Below are positions 1 through 8,878 of a stretch of 64,000 nt of DNA, in pieces. The notes under the pieces are model-generated. The model made no database searches, was not told where the DNA came from, and saw only the letters and a program-made list of their open reading frames with translations. The translations under genes and the position numbers were made by a program. This stretch comes from Nocardioidaceae bacterium UBA4001 (lineage in GTDB: Bacteria; Actinomycetota; Actinomycetes; Propionibacteriales; Nocardioidaceae). The stretch is taken from the NCBI GenBank assembly GCA_002384855.1, contig DGBP01000074.1:64919-128918 (forward strand), read 5' to 3'. Position 1 is the first letter of the stretch. Each line of letters begins with the position of its first letter.

Positions 1-2
1 CC

Positions 3-884
3 CGGGTGGCCGTCGGCTTCCTCGAGCCCGACCGGATCGGCGACAACCGGTACGTCTTCAGCGCCTGGGACCTGCACGCCTGGCCGGAGATGTACTTCGA
101 CGGCGCGGGCTGGGTCCGGTTCGAGCCGACACCGGGGACCCGCGCCCCGGAGGTGCCCGCCTACACGATCGGGAACATCGACGAGCCGGAGCCCACCGAG
201 GGGCCGTCCGCCTCGGGCCCCACACAGGCTCCCGAGCAGCAGGACCCCAACCGGCTCGACGAGGGTGAGGGCGGCGCCACCGACCCGACCGCCGGCGGTG
301 GCACGGGCGGCACGCTCGGACGCGTGGTGCTGGTGGGTCTTCTCCTGGCCGGCCTGGTGCTGGCACCGCAGCTGCTCAGGACGGTCACGCGGCGTCGCCG
401 CTGGGCCGGGGCGACCACCGCACGGGAGTCCGCCGAGGCCGGGTGGGACGAGCTCCGCGACACCGCGCTCGACCTCCGGTTCGGCTGGGACGACACGGTG
501 ACCGTGCGCAACCAGGCGCGCACGCTGGCCGGTGTGTTCGGAGCGACCGGCCCGAGAAGGCCCGACGAGCCCGTCCGCAGACGTTCCGTGGGAGCTTCGG
601 CGAACCCGGAGGCTGCCCACGCGCTCGAGCGGGTCGTGCGAGACGTGGAGCAGGCGAGGTACTCCCGCGACCTCGTGGGAAGGGTCGGCCGTGACGGTGA
701 CGAGGTGCGCGCCGACGTCGAGCGCTGCACCGAGGCGATGTACGCCGGAGCCCTGAAGAAGAGGCGTCGCACCGCCCGCTGGCTGCCGGCCTCGCTGGTC
801 CGCGGGGACCTGCTGCGTCTCCGGCCTCCCGCTCGCCGCACGGGACACGTCGCCACCGAGCCGGGCGTCGACCGCGCCCTCTGA
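3..884 (+). CDS. TgpA-type transglutaminase-like protein, C-terminal part (5' end outside window)
   Basis: The reading frame enters from the left edge, so the N-terminal membrane segments and the catalytic Cys are missing. What remains starts inside the transglutaminase core: the HAWPE motif supplies the catalytic His, and the RFEPTPG stretch corresponds to the usual DPTPG end of the fold, here with Glu in place of Asp. A Pro/Glu/Gly-rich linker, one hydrophobic segment (near GLLLAGLVLAPQLL) and a cytoplasmic DUF4129-like tail follow. This is the C-terminal layout of DUF3488/TgpA membrane proteins, which in actinobacteria usually sit after a MoxR ATPase and a DUF58 protein; those would lie to the left. 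The substrate is unknown. Confidence 0.8.
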   Translation, partial: RVAVGFLEPDRIGDNRYVFSAWDLHAWPEMYFDGAGWVRFEPTPGTRAPEVPAYTIGNIDEPEPTEGPSASGPTQAPEQQDPNRLDEGEGGATDPTAGGGTGGTLGRVVLVGLLLAGLVLAPQLLRTVTRRRRWAGATTARESAEAGWDELRDTALDLRFGWDDTVTVRNQARTLAGVFGATGPRRPDEPVRRRSVGASANPEAAHALERVVRDVEQARYSRDLVGRVGRDGDEVRADVERCTEAMYAGALKKRRRTARWLPASLVRGDLLRLRPPARRTGHVATEPGVDRAL

Positions 885-1151
885 CCGACGACCCGGCGCC
901 TGTGCGGCCCAGATCCCGCCGACTGGGCGCTGGTGCAAGATGCCGGCGGTACGCTCCGGACCCTCGATGAGAGGCAGGCACCATGTCGCAGACGGAGAGT
1001 CAGTCCACAGGGTCGGGGTACCCGACCGGATCGCCCTCGCCTCAGTGGGCTGGGCGGTGACCGCAGTCGGCGTGATCGCCCAGGGAATCCGCTTCGGGAC
1101 GACCTGGGTCGACCACGACTGGCAGTCGGCGGCCCGCGCGGGTGAGTCGGC
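885..1151. other. Intergenic region between convergent TgpA and DUF3040 genes
   Basis: No gene is supported with confidence. A 25-codon frame (983-1060, starting MSQTESQ) has a plausible GAGAGG ribosome site 8 bases upstream, and an overlapping 72-codon frame (940-1158) runs into the end of the DUF3040 gene; neither resembles a family I know. The left edge carries the first copy of a dispersed 23-bp repeat. Confidence 0.3.
891..913 (+). repeat. Dispersed 23-bp repeat, copy 1
   Basis: This 23-mer, beginning ACCCGGCGCC, recurs at 24154-24176 with one mismatch. In both places it starts 6 bases after a TGA stop codon, and the similarity extends a little on both sides, including the stop codons themselves. 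Confidence 0.6.
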
Positions 1152-1607
1152 TCAGTAGCCGTCGCCACCGCGACGGCGGCGCCAGCGCTCCTCGAAGCGC
1201 TGCATCATCGACTGGTTGTTGCCCGGTTTCGGGTGGGAGGACCGCTTCCGCGACTTCTTGCCGCCCTCGACGACGCTGAGTCCGATGCCCGCGGTGGGCG
1301 CACCGCCGGGGGTGTGGGCCTCCTGGGCAGCGGGGGCTCCCTGGTTGCGCCATGCGGTCAGCCCAACCACGGCGGAGCCGAGCATGACCACAAAACCGAG
1401 GATGCCGACGATGGTGTTCTGGGTGATCGCGCCGGTCATCAGCACAGCCACACCGACGACGAAGACACCGGCCGCGAGAAGGGCCCGACGGCGAGCACCG
1501 CGTCGTCGGGCGGTGCCACGCAGAGCGGAAACGAACTTGGGGTCCTCGGCGACGAGGGCACGCTCCATCTGCTCGAGCAGACGCATCTCTTCCTCGGAGA
1601 GCGGCAC
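1152..1607 (-). CDS. DUF3040 small membrane protein
   Basis: A 151-residue protein starting VPLSEEEMRLLEQME, the typical start of actinobacterial DUF3040 proteins. The GTG start at 1607 is chosen over upstream in-frame codons because GGGAGG lies 6 bases before it and the family begins here. A short amphipathic N-terminus and Arg-rich stretch are followed by two hydrophobic segments and a polar tail. Function is unknown; homologues lie near the dcw cell-division cluster in many actinobacteria. It runs in the same direction as dinB but is separated from it by 111 bases, so it may have its own promoter. Confidence 0.85.
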   Translation of the reverse strand: MPLSEEEMRLLEQMERALVAEDPKFVSALRGTARRRGARRRALLAAGVFVVGVAVLMTGAITQNTIVGILGFVVMLGSAVVGLTAWRNQGAPAAQEAHTPGGAPTAGIGLSVVEGGKKSRKRSSHPKPGNNQSMMQRFEERWRRRRGGDGY

Positions 1608-1718
1608 GACTTCCTCCCGCTGGTGACGACCTTTCTCCAAGTCTAGGCAGGCACGTTCACAACCGGTAGGCGACCTCACAAAAAATCGCCCACCGGGACG
1701 ACTCGCGTCTCGCGAGGT

Positions 1719-2936
1719 CTAGGCTCCTCGCCCGCGGATGAGGGCCGCCGGCCGAACCGCCGTACTCCCGAAGCGTGACGTCGCACGGTCGACCGCCCGG
1801 TCCGCGTCGGACCAGCCGTGCTCCCGTTCCCCGAGCACGAGCTGGTGGTGCACCGACACCCTCGGCACGAGTCCCTCGACGCGCACCCCCACCAGCCGGA
1901 CCCGGGCCCGCTGGAGACCGAGGGCGGTGAACAGGGCGACGGCCGTGTGGTACACCTCCTGGGTCACGTCGGTGGCCTCCGGCAGCGTCCGGGACCTGGT
2001 GATCGTGGTGAAGTCGGCGAAGCGGACCCGCAAGGTCACCGTGCGCCCGGCCATCCGGGCGGTGCGCATCCGCGCGGTCACCTTCGCGCTGAGGCGCAGC
2101 AGCTCGCGGCGGATCACCTCGTGGTCGTCGGTGTCACGCCCGAACGTCTCGTCGGCCCCCATGCTCTTGTCGGGCTCGTCGTGCCCGCGGCGCGCGGTGA
2201 CGACCCGGCGGTCGCAGCCCCACGCGAGCTCGTGCAGGTGGGTGCCCAGCGAGGGCCCGACCACGCGCTGGAGGGTCACCAGCGGCGTGTGCGCGATGTC
2301 GCCCACGGTCGGCAGGCCGAGCCGGTGCAGCATCGCAGCGGTCTTCTCCCCCACTCCCCACAGCTCCTCGACACCGAGCGGGTGCAGGAACGTGGTCACC
2401 TCGCCGGGAGGTACGACGTGCACGCCGTCGGGCTTGGCGCGGCGACCGGCCATCTTCGCCACCGACACGGTCGCGGCGACCCCGACCGAGCAGGTGATCC
2501 CCTGCTCGTCGACGATCGTCGCCCGCAGCCGTTCGGCGATGTCGTAGGGGCTGCCCATCCTCCGGCCGGCCCCCGACACGTCGAGGAACGCCTCGTCGAG
2601 GGAGATCGCCTCGACCAGCGGCGTGACCTGTCGGAAGGCCTCCATCACCGCCGACGACACCTGGGCGTAGGTGTCGAAGTCGGGCGGCAGGACGACCGCC
2701 TGAGGGCACAGCCGCCGTGCCCGGGTGCCGGGCATCGCCGACCTGACGCCGTACTTCCGGGCCAGGTAGTTCGCCGACAGCACCACGCCGCGGTGCCCAC
2801 CGCCGACGATCACCGGCACGTCCTGCAGGTCGGGCCGATCCCGGGTCGACACGGAGGCGTAGAAGGCGTCCATGTCGACGTGCAGGATCGGGCAGTCCCA
2901 CGACACCGCGGCGAGGTCGACCCGTCGCCGGCTCAT
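1719..2936 (-). CDS. dinB: DNA polymerase IV (Y-family translesion polymerase)
   Basis: A 405-residue Y-family polymerase. The first catalytic motif DMDAFYASV holds D21 and D23, and SLDEA holds the metal-binding D114 and E115; a helix-hairpin-helix region follows (GVEELWGVGEKT) and then the little-finger domain. It copies past damaged bases with low fidelity. It is the last gene of the leftward cassette that starts at an SOS box at 8.85 kb, 123 bases after the methyltransferase gene; that spacer is all tandem repeat. No good ribosome site precedes the ATG, and the reading frame stays open through the spacer back to the methyltransferase stop codon. Confidence 0.95.
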   Translation of the reverse strand: MSRRRVDLAAVSWDCPILHVDMDAFYASVSTRDRPDLQDVPVIVGGGHRGVVLSANYLARKYGVRSAMPGTRARRLCPQAVVLPPDFDTYAQVSSAVMEAFRQVTPLVEAISLDEAFLDVSGAGRRMGSPYDIAERLRATIVDEQGITCSVGVAATVSVAKMAGRRAKPDGVHVVPPGEVTTFLHPLGVEELWGVGEKTAAMLHRLGLPTVGDIAHTPLVTLQRVVGPSLGTHLHELAWGCDRRVVTARRGHDEPDKSMGADETFGRDTDDHEVIRRELLRLSAKVTARMRTARMAGRTVTLRVRFADFTTITRSRTLPEATDVTQEVYHTAVALFTALGLQRARVRLVGVRVEGLVPRVSVHHQLVLGEREHGWSDADRAVDRATSRFGSTAVRPAALIRGRGA

Positions 2937-2940
2937 CGTG

Positions 2941-3055
2941 CGACCCCCGCGACCCCCGCGACCCCCGCGACGACCGGACGCAGACCGGGGCGGGTCGGAC
3001 CGGGACGGGTCGGACCGGGACAGGTCGGACCGGGGCGGGGCGGACCGGGGCGGGG
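2941..3055. repeat. Short tandem repeats between methyltransferase gene and dinB
   Basis: Three exact copies of the 9-mer CGACCCCCG (2941-2967) are followed, after a short spacer, by five copies of a 15-mer close to CGGACCGGGACGGGT (2981-3055). Both units are multiples of three. Read on the minus strand in the shared frame of the two flanking genes, the array would encode repeated SRSDP and GGR units. Confidence 0.9.
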
Positions 3056-3059
3056 CGGG

Positions 3060-3833
3060 TCAGAGACGCGTGGCGAGCACGTGCAGCTGGGTCCCCAGGG
3101 GGAGGTACTCGGGACGGTCCGCGACCGCCTGCTCGAGGGCGACCAGCGCCGCGGCGGCACCGGGCTCGAGGTCGACCAGCGAGCTGGGCACGAGGTCGAC
3201 GAAGACCCGCACGGCGTGGAGGGCCGTGGGCTCGAACCCGGCGTCCCCGAGCATCGCCGTGACCTCCTCGGAGGTGTACCGGCGGGTCGAGCCGGCAGCG
3301 GCGGCGTCGTCGAGCAGCGCCTGCGCGAGCTGGAAGTGTCCGGCCATCGCGCGGGCCACGACGGCCGCGTGGCGCTGGGCGACGAGCAGGCTGAGCGCGC
3401 CGCCGGGGCGGAGCACCCGGGCGAGGGCGGACAGGGCCGCGGCCGGGTCGTCGACGATCTCGAGCACGCCGTGGCAGAGCACGACGTCGACGCTGTGCGC
3501 CGGCACCAGGTCGGGCAGGGAGTCCAGGTCGCCCTGGCGGGAGGTGACCCGGTCGGCGACCCCGCTCTCCTCGGCCCGACGGCCGACGATCGCCAGCGCG
3601 TCGGGGCTGGGGTCGATGACGGTGACCCGGTGGCCGAGCTCGGCCACCCGGACCGCGAACCCGCCCGTGCCGCCGCCGATGTCGATGACGGTGGCCGTGT
3701 CGGCCTCGGTGCCTGCGTTGAAGCTGGGCCCGGCGCCGGCCGGCGCCAGCACCTCCTGCAGGGCGTCCCAGACGACGGCGGTGCGAGCCGCTTCGCGTCC
3801 GGGGCCGCGCTGCGGGGCGTTGTGTCCTGGCAT
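3060..3833 (-). CDS. Class I SAM-dependent methyltransferase
   Basis: A 257-residue protein with a Rossmann methyltransferase core: VIDIGGGTGGFAV (motif I, SAM binding), VIDPSP at the end of beta 2, a QGDLDSLP acidic loop and VLCHGVLEIVDDP (motif IV region). The closest general type is the UbiE/SmtA-like family; the substrate cannot be told from sequence. The ATG at 3833 gives the normal family length. It begins 34 bases after the dnaE2 stop and precedes dinB on the same strand, so it looks like part of the damage-inducible transcript. A modification role on nucleic acid or protein is possible but unproven. Confidence 0.85.
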   Translation of the reverse strand: MPGHNAPQRGPGREAARTAVVWDALQEVLAPAGAGPSFNAGTEADTATVIDIGGGTGGFAVRVAELGHRVTVIDPSPDALAIVGRRAEESGVADRVTSRQGDLDSLPDLVPAHSVDVVLCHGVLEIVDDPAAALSALARVLRPGGALSLLVAQRHAAVVARAMAGHFQLAQALLDDAAAAGSTRRYTSEEVTAMLGDAGFEPTALHAVRVFVDLVPSSLVDLEPGAAAALVALEQAVADRPEYLPLGTQLHVLATRL

Positions 3834-3867
3834 GGCACCCACCCTAGTGAGAACCGGGGCTGTCGCG

Positions 3868-6800
3868 TCATCCGGCACTCCCGGGGCTGCTGTGCCACAG
3901 CCTGCGGGGAGCGGACTTGGAGTCCTCCCCCGCGGGCCGGATGTCGGAGTACGGCGACATCCGGAACCCACTGGAGTGCACCAGCACCCGCCGCCGGCCC
4001 ATGCCGCCCGCGGTGCCGCCTCCCTGCCGGCCGTCCTCCTGTCGCCCGGCCGGAGGGCTGGCCATGACCGGACGGGTGGACCGGCTCTCCGCGGCACCGG
4101 CCACGGCCTCCTCCACCGAACCGACGCCGCCGAAGCCCTCGGGGACCTCGTCCATGAACGCTCGCACCGCCTCGATGCCGGCCTCCTTCCAGATCTCGTG
4201 CAGCTGGGGCAGCTCCCAGCAGCCGGTGGCCCGGAGAGAGACACCACGGGGGCCGGTACGGCGGAGCACCCCACGCACCACGAGCAGCCAGGAGTGGAAC
4301 ACCGTGGCCGCGTAGGGGCCCTGGGCGTCCTCGAAGAAGGTGGCGTCGACCGGGCCGGTCGCGTCGTCGAGGGTCACGAAGATGACTCGGCGCCCGGACC
4401 GGATCGGCGGTGTCTGGGTGGCCACCTTCACCCCGCCGACGAGCAGCTCGGAACGGCTGCGCGCCCCGAGCAGGTCGCGCGAGCGGGTCGCCCCGAGGTC
4501 CTCGAGGAGGGGTGTGTAGAAGTCGACGACGTGACGGCTCACGTCGAGACCGAGGATCTCCAGCTCGGCGCGGACGCGCTCGGAGTCGGTCATCTCCGGG
4601 AGCCCGCCGGCCTCCCCCTCGCCGGTGTCCCCGAGGTCGAGGGCGAGCTGCACCGAGGTCACCGGCGAGGGCGTCCTCGTCGCCTTCGACTGCCGGGAGG
4701 CCTGCTCCCACACCCCTGGTTCCGCGGCCTCCCGTCGCCGGGGATCACTGCTGTTGCGGTCGGCGGCCTCGGCTGCTCGGGCCTCGACAGGAGAGGGCGA
4801 CCCTGCCGGTCCCGCCGAGCGGTCCGCGCCCGCACGGTGTCCGGCGGACAGAGCCGACAGCCCCCGCCCGCGACCCCGGCTCGCACGTTCGGCCACCCGG
4901 GTCTGACGGTCGAGGTCGGCCACCTGCAGCAGCAGGTCGCGCCGGGTCACCTTCGCCCGGCGACGCACGCCGAGCGGGGAGCCGATGCCGTAGACGGAGT
5001 CGAACCCGCCGGCCAGCACGAGTCGCTCCACGACCGGCCGGGAGACCCGCGCACGGTGCCAGAAGTCGGTGAGCGAGTGGTAGGGCCGGGCCGCGACGAT
5101 CCGGCCGACCTCGGCCTCGCTGATCCCCTTGACCTCCGACAGCGCCAGGCGGATGCCGTGGGCCCGGCCGTCGGGCAGCCCCGGGGCGGGAGCCTGCCGG
5201 GGAGCCTGGCCCATCACCTCCGGGGGAGGTTCGTCGTACACACCCATCCGCTCGACGACGTACTCCTTCTCCGAGGCGTTCACGTCGAGGCCGAGCACCG
5301 CGATGCCGAGCTGACGGGCGTCGTCGAGGATCAGGCGCTTGGGGTACATCCCCGGGTCGTGGGTGAGGACGCCGGAGAGGAAGTGCGCCGGGTAGTGCGC
5401 CTTGAGCCAGGCCGACTGGTAGGTGGGCAGCGCGAATGCTGCGGCATGGGCCTTGCAGAAGCCGAAGGAGGCGAACGCCTCGAGCACCTTCCACACCTGC
5501 TCGGCCAGCCGCTCGGAGTACCCGCGTCCGAGCGCCCGGGGGAAGAACCACACCTTGGTCTGGGCCATCCCCTCGGTGTCGCCGAGCGCCCGACGGGCCT
5601 CGTCGGCCTCCGCGAGCGTGCAGCCGGTGAGCTGGGCGATCATCTCGATGACCTGCTCGTGGAAGACGACCACCCCGGAGGTCTGCTCGAGGACCGGGCG
5701 GAGGTCCTCGTGGAGGTAGGTCGGCATCGCCCACCCTTGTCGGGCGTTGAGGTAGGGGGTGACCATGTCGCTTTTGACCGGCCCGGGCCGGAAGAGCGAG
5801 ATGTCGGTGATGATCTCCTCGAAGGTGGTGATCCCCGACTTGCCGACCAGCTCGCGCTGGCCCGGGGACTCGATCTGGAAGCAGCCGAGCGTCTTCGCCT
5901 GCCCGATCAGCTCGAAGGTGGCGGGGTCGTCGAAGGGCACCTGCTGCTCGTCGTCGATGTCGACCTCGACCCCGTCGACGCGCTCGATCTCCGTCAGTGC
6001 GTGGGCCATCGCCGACTGCATGCGGATGCCGAGCACGTCGAGCTTGAGCAGCCCGAGGTCCTCGACGTCGTCCTTGTCGAACTGGCTCATCGGGAAGCCG
6101 GCGTAGCTGGCCTCCACCGGGGTGCGGTCGAGCAGGGTGGCGTCGGAGAGCAGCACCCCGCACGGGTGCACCGCAACGTGCCGGGGCAGCCCGTCGAGCT
6201 TCTCGACCAGCCGGAAGAACAGATCGAGGCCCGCTCCTCCCTGCGCCTGAAACAGGCCGGAGGCACGCAGCTCCGGCAGCTCGCGCAGCGCGGCTCGGGC
6301 GTCGCGGGCGCGGATGTGCGGGAACGCCTTGGCGATCGCGTCGACCTCGCCCGCAGGCATGCCGAGCGCGGCCCCGACGTCGCGCACCGCGTGGCGGACC
6401 CGGTAGGTGTCCATCATCGACACCGCCACGCACCGCTCCCCGCCGTAGCGGTCGAGGATCTTCTCGTACACCTCGAGCCGGCGGGCGGACTCCACGTCGA
6501 TGTCGATGTCGGGCAGCGCCTGCCGCAGCGGGGAGAGGAACCGCTCCATGAGCAGCCCGTGGCGCAGCGGGTCGACCCCGGAGATGCCGAGCAGGTAGTT
6601 CACCAGGCTGCCGGCTCCGGACCCGCGGGCCGCCGAGCGCACCCCCAGGTCGCGGACCAGGTCGGTGACGTCGGCGACGGTGAGGAAGTACGACGCGTAG
6701 CCGAGCTGCTCGATGGTGCGCAGCTCGTCGTCGAGCCGCTTCCAGATCCGCTGGCGCGGTGCGTTGCCGTAGCGGCGGGCGATGCCGGCCTCGGAGCGCG

Positions 6801-7860
6801 CCCGCAGCATCGCCTGGGCCTCGGCCCTGGAGCCGCCGAACTCCGGGAAGTGCACCTCGCCGAGGCCGAGATCGCCGCGGGGGTCGACCACGCACCGGTC
6901 GGCGACCGCCCGGGTGTGGGCGAGGAGCCGCTGCGCCTCGCGGTGGCTGTCGCCGACACCGGAGAGACGGCAGATCTCCTCGGCGACCTCGGCCATCTCC
7001 TTGCCGGACTTCAAGAACCCCTCGGCGTTGCCCCGGGACAGCTCCGAGCCGCCACGGCGCAGGTCGGCGGAGCCGAGAGGAACCAGCCGGCGGGCCGCGT
7101 CGAGCACGTCGACGGTGGGTGCGTCGCTGCGGTCGGCGTAGCGGACTGCGTTGGTGAGCACCGCTCCCAGCCGCTCGGACCGCGCGACACCGAGCATCCG
7201 GGCGGCGTGCGGCGACGACCCTGGCCCGTGCCCGGAGAGCCGGTGGGAGACCACCTCGACGAGCAGCGAGGAACGGTCGACCACCTCGAGCCAGGGACGG
7301 AGTGCGGCGCGGGCCAGGTCGTCGCGGCGGAGGGTCGCTGCCCTGCCGACCTCGGAGCCGGGGCCGAGCAGCACCAGCACGTCGGAACCGCCGGGGAGAC
7401 TGCCGAGATGCTCGGCGACCAGGTCGAGCGTGGTCACCGGGGTGCCGCGCTCCCCCGTCAGGTGGGTGGCCGAGACGAGTCGGCACACGGCCGCCCAGCC
7501 CCGCCTGCTGCCGGCCAGGAACGTCGCCCGGGGCAGCCGGGGGTCGCGGAAGCTGCCGCCCCGGACCGGGGTGCGGGACCGGCGCGGCCCCGGCTCCGCA
7601 CCGGGAGCGTCACCCAGGTGCTCGGGGAGCGCCCCGGTGGGTGCGACGGCGAGGTCGACCCCGAGCACCGGGCGGATCCCTGCCTGCAGGCAGGCCTTGG
7701 CGAACCGCACCGCGCCGTAGACACCGTCGCGGTCGGTCAGCGCCAGGGTGTCCATGCCGTGCTCGAGCGCGCGCTCGACGAGCACATGGGGGTGCGAGGC
7801 GCCGTACTGGAGGGAGTACCCGGAGGCGACGTGCAGGTGGACGAACGGGTCAGGCGACAC
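3868..7860 (-). CDS. dnaE2: Error-prone DNA polymerase III alpha subunit DnaE2
   Basis: A 1330-residue C-family polymerase. An N-terminal PHP domain (HLHVASGYSLQYG, LALTDRDGVYG) is followed by the palm with the PDIDIDVES catalytic aspartates near residues 450-458 and by the fingers (FRPGP, FHEQV, ADEARRALG), then an OB-fold region. It lacks the clamp-binding and tau-binding tail of replicative DnaE1. It is longer than most DnaE2 proteins because of an Arg/Ser/Ala-rich insertion before the OB region and a polar tail. The GTG start overlaps the end of the HEPN gene by 11 bases, implying translational coupling. DnaE2 carries out damage-induced mutagenic synthesis, usually with ImuA'/ImuB; no imuB-type gene is nearby, but dinB is in the same cassette. 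Confidence 0.95.
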   Translation of the reverse strand: MSPDPFVHLHVASGYSLQYGASHPHVLVERALEHGMDTLALTDRDGVYGAVRFAKACLQAGIRPVLGVDLAVAPTGALPEHLGDAPGAEPGPRRSRTPVRGGSFRDPRLPRATFLAGSRRGWAAVCRLVSATHLTGERGTPVTTLDLVAEHLGSLPGGSDVLVLLGPGSEVGRAATLRRDDLARAALRPWLEVVDRSSLLVEVVSHRLSGHGPGSSPHAARMLGVARSERLGAVLTNAVRYADRSDAPTVDVLDAARRLVPLGSADLRRGGSELSRGNAEGFLKSGKEMAEVAEEICRLSGVGDSHREAQRLLAHTRAVADRCVVDPRGDLGLGEVHFPEFGGSRAEAQAMLRARSEAGIARRYGNAPRQRIWKRLDDELRTIEQLGYASYFLTVADVTDLVRDLGVRSAARGSGAGSLVNYLLGISGVDPLRHGLLMERFLSPLRQALPDIDIDVESARRLEVYEKILDRYGGERCVAVSMMDTYRVRHAVRDVGAALGMPAGEVDAIAKAFPHIRARDARAALRELPELRASGLFQAQGGAGLDLFFRLVEKLDGLPRHVAVHPCGVLLSDATLLDRTPVEASYAGFPMSQFDKDDVEDLGLLKLDVLGIRMQSAMAHALTEIERVDGVEVDIDDEQQVPFDDPATFELIGQAKTLGCFQIESPGQRELVGKSGITTFEEIITDISLFRPGPVKSDMVTPYLNARQGWAMPTYLHEDLRPVLEQTSGVVVFHEQVIEMIAQLTGCTLAEADEARRALGDTEGMAQTKVWFFPRALGRGYSERLAEQVWKVLEAFASFGFCKAHAAAFALPTYQSAWLKAHYPAHFLSGVLTHDPGMYPKRLILDDARQLGIAVLGLDVNASEKEYVVERMGVYDEPPPEVMGQAPRQAPAPGLPDGRAHGIRLALSEVKGISEAEVGRIVAARPYHSLTDFWHRARVSRPVVERLVLAGGFDSVYGIGSPLGVRRRAKVTRRDLLLQVADLDRQTRVAERASRGRGRGLSALSAGHRAGADRSAGPAGSPSPVEARAAEAADRNSSDPRRREAAEPGVWEQASRQSKATRTPSPVTSVQLALDLGDTGEGEAGGLPEMTDSERVRAELEILGLDVSRHVVDFYTPLLEDLGATRSRDLLGARSRSELLVGGVKVATQTPPIRSGRRVIFVTLDDATGPVDATFFEDAQGPYAATVFHSWLLVVRGVLRRTGPRGVSLRATGCWELPQLHEIWKEAGIEAVRAFMDEVPEGFGGVGSVEEAVAGAAESRSTRPVMASPPAGRQEDGRQGGGTAGGMGRRRVLVHSSGFRMSPYSDIRPAGEDSKSAPRRLWHSSPGSAG

Positions 7861-8317
7861 AGCTCGGCCCCGCACTGGGCAACTGCTCCTGGAACGGGAC
7901 GTGCCGGTCGAGACCGAGGGAGATCTCCACGAGCCCGAGGAACCGGTCGGCGTCACGGACCAGGTCGTCGGCCTCCCGTTCGGAGACCGCACGGGTGGAG
8001 CCGGCCTCGGCCGCGGCCCGCTTCGAGGCGCCGGCGGCGAAGAACGCCGCCCACTCGCTGAGCTCGGGTGCCACCTCGGCGAGCAGCAACCAGGCGTTCT
8101 TCTGCGCACGCCCCCGTCGGGTCTTGGTGGGCTGGGCGCGGGCGGCGAGCAGGGCCGCGGTCGCGCGCAGTGCGGCGACGTGGGCATGGGCGTAGCGCAG
8201 AGGGACCTCGGTGGAGGTGATCGCCTCCCGCAACGAGGCGGCGGCACGCTCGAGGTAGGAGTGCGTCGCCGCAGGCAGGTCGAACGGGTAGGGGACGTGG
8301 GTCTGCTGCACGGTCAT
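7850..8317 (-). CDS. SAV_6107-family HEPN domain protein
   Basis: A 155-residue, all-helical, Ala-rich protein of the actinobacterial SAV_6107 family, assigned to the HEPN superfamily. It starts 12 bases after the DUF6504 gene and its last 11 bases overlap the dnaE2 start, so the three genes are almost certainly one translationally coupled unit. HEPN proteins are often RNases or nucleic-acid-associated helical bundles; no clear Rx4-6H catalytic motif stands out, so an accessory or structural role in the mutasome is as likely as nuclease activity. The steady linkage to dnaE2 is the best clue to function. Confidence 0.8.
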   Translation of the reverse strand: MTVQQTHVPYPFDLPAATHSYLERAAASLREAITSTEVPLRYAHAHVAALRATAALLAARAQPTKTRRGRAQKNAWLLLAEVAPELSEWAAFFAAGASKRAAAEAGSTRAVSEREADDLVRDADRFLGLVEISLGLDRHVPFQEQLPSAGPSCVA

Positions 8318-8329
8318 CAGGGCCTCCTC

Positions 8330-8698
8330 TCAGTCCAGGCAGCGGGCGAGCCGCCAGCTGCCCTCGGACCAGTCGAAGAGCAGGTCGAAGACACCACCGC
8401 CGCCGCTCTCGGCGCTCAGCCGGCCCCGGGACGCCTCGACCCGCCACACCTCCCGCTCCGCGGCGAGGTCGGGCAGCACGGCCAGCGCCGGGCCACCGCC
8501 CTCGGTCGGGTCCGCTGCCGTCTCGGTGCCGAGCACCGCACGGGCACCGGCGGAGTCCCACCACGCACCGGTCTCCACCCAGTGGGCGAGCACCGCCTGG
8601 ACCTTCCACAACCGGCCTCGCCACAAGAACTGCTCAGGGCCCTCGGACCCGTCCACCATCCCCTTGCGCACGTCCACGGGATCGTCGTACCGCCGCAT
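8330..8698 (-). CDS. DUF6504 protein, first gene of the SOS cassette
   Basis: A 122-residue protein beginning MRRYDDPVDVRKG, with the tryptophan-rich pattern FLWRGRLWKV and a C-terminal LLFDWSEGSWRLARCLD typical of DUF6504 proteins, which are commonly encoded beside dnaE2 and Y-family polymerases. A strong GGAGGGG ribosome site precedes the ATG. The SOS box and promoter lie 150-210 bases upstream, so this is the first gene of the transcript. Its biochemical role is unknown. Confidence 0.8.
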   Translation of the reverse strand: MRRYDDPVDVRKGMVDGSEGPEQFLWRGRLWKVQAVLAHWVETGAWWDSAGARAVLGTETAADPTEGGGPALAVLPDLAAEREVWRVEASRGRLSAESGGGGVFDLLFDWSEGSWRLARCLD

Positions 8699-8851
8699 CT
8701 CTTCCCCTCCGGCTAGAAGTCACCGACCACTGTTTGTCCCGACCCCTGCTCGACCCCGCTCGACCCCTGCTGCTGCTCGTCATCCGGGCATGGATGCTCC
8801 GGATGAACGCCGGCGGGGACGGGGGTCGAGGTCGTCCCCGCCGACGTGGTT

Positions 8852-8869
8852 TTCGAACATCTGTTCGAA
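8852..8869. promoter_or_regulatory. LexA-binding SOS box
   Basis: The sequence TTCGAACATCTGTTCGAA is an 18-bp inverted repeat interrupted only at its four central bases. It contains a perfect match to the actinobacterial SOS consensus TCGAAC-N4-GTTCGA. It sits just downstream of the predicted -10 element of the leftward promoter, where LexA would block transcription of the dnaE2 cassette. Confidence 0.95.
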
Positions 8870-8878
8870 TGACTCCAA

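Noticed and set aside
940..1158. 72-codon open frame before DUF3040
   Set aside because: It overlaps the DUF3040 end, has no good ribosome site and no recognisable features; left as unsupported.
2933..4711. Open frame on the minus strand spanning the methyltransferase gene
   Set aside because: Arg/Pro-rich translation in the wrong frame; the methyltransferase frame has all expected motifs.
2872..8061. Very long open frame on the plus strand opposite dnaE2 and dinB
   Set aside because: It is a by-product of high-GC codon bias; its translation is low-complexity and shows no domain, while the minus strand encodes clear polymerases.
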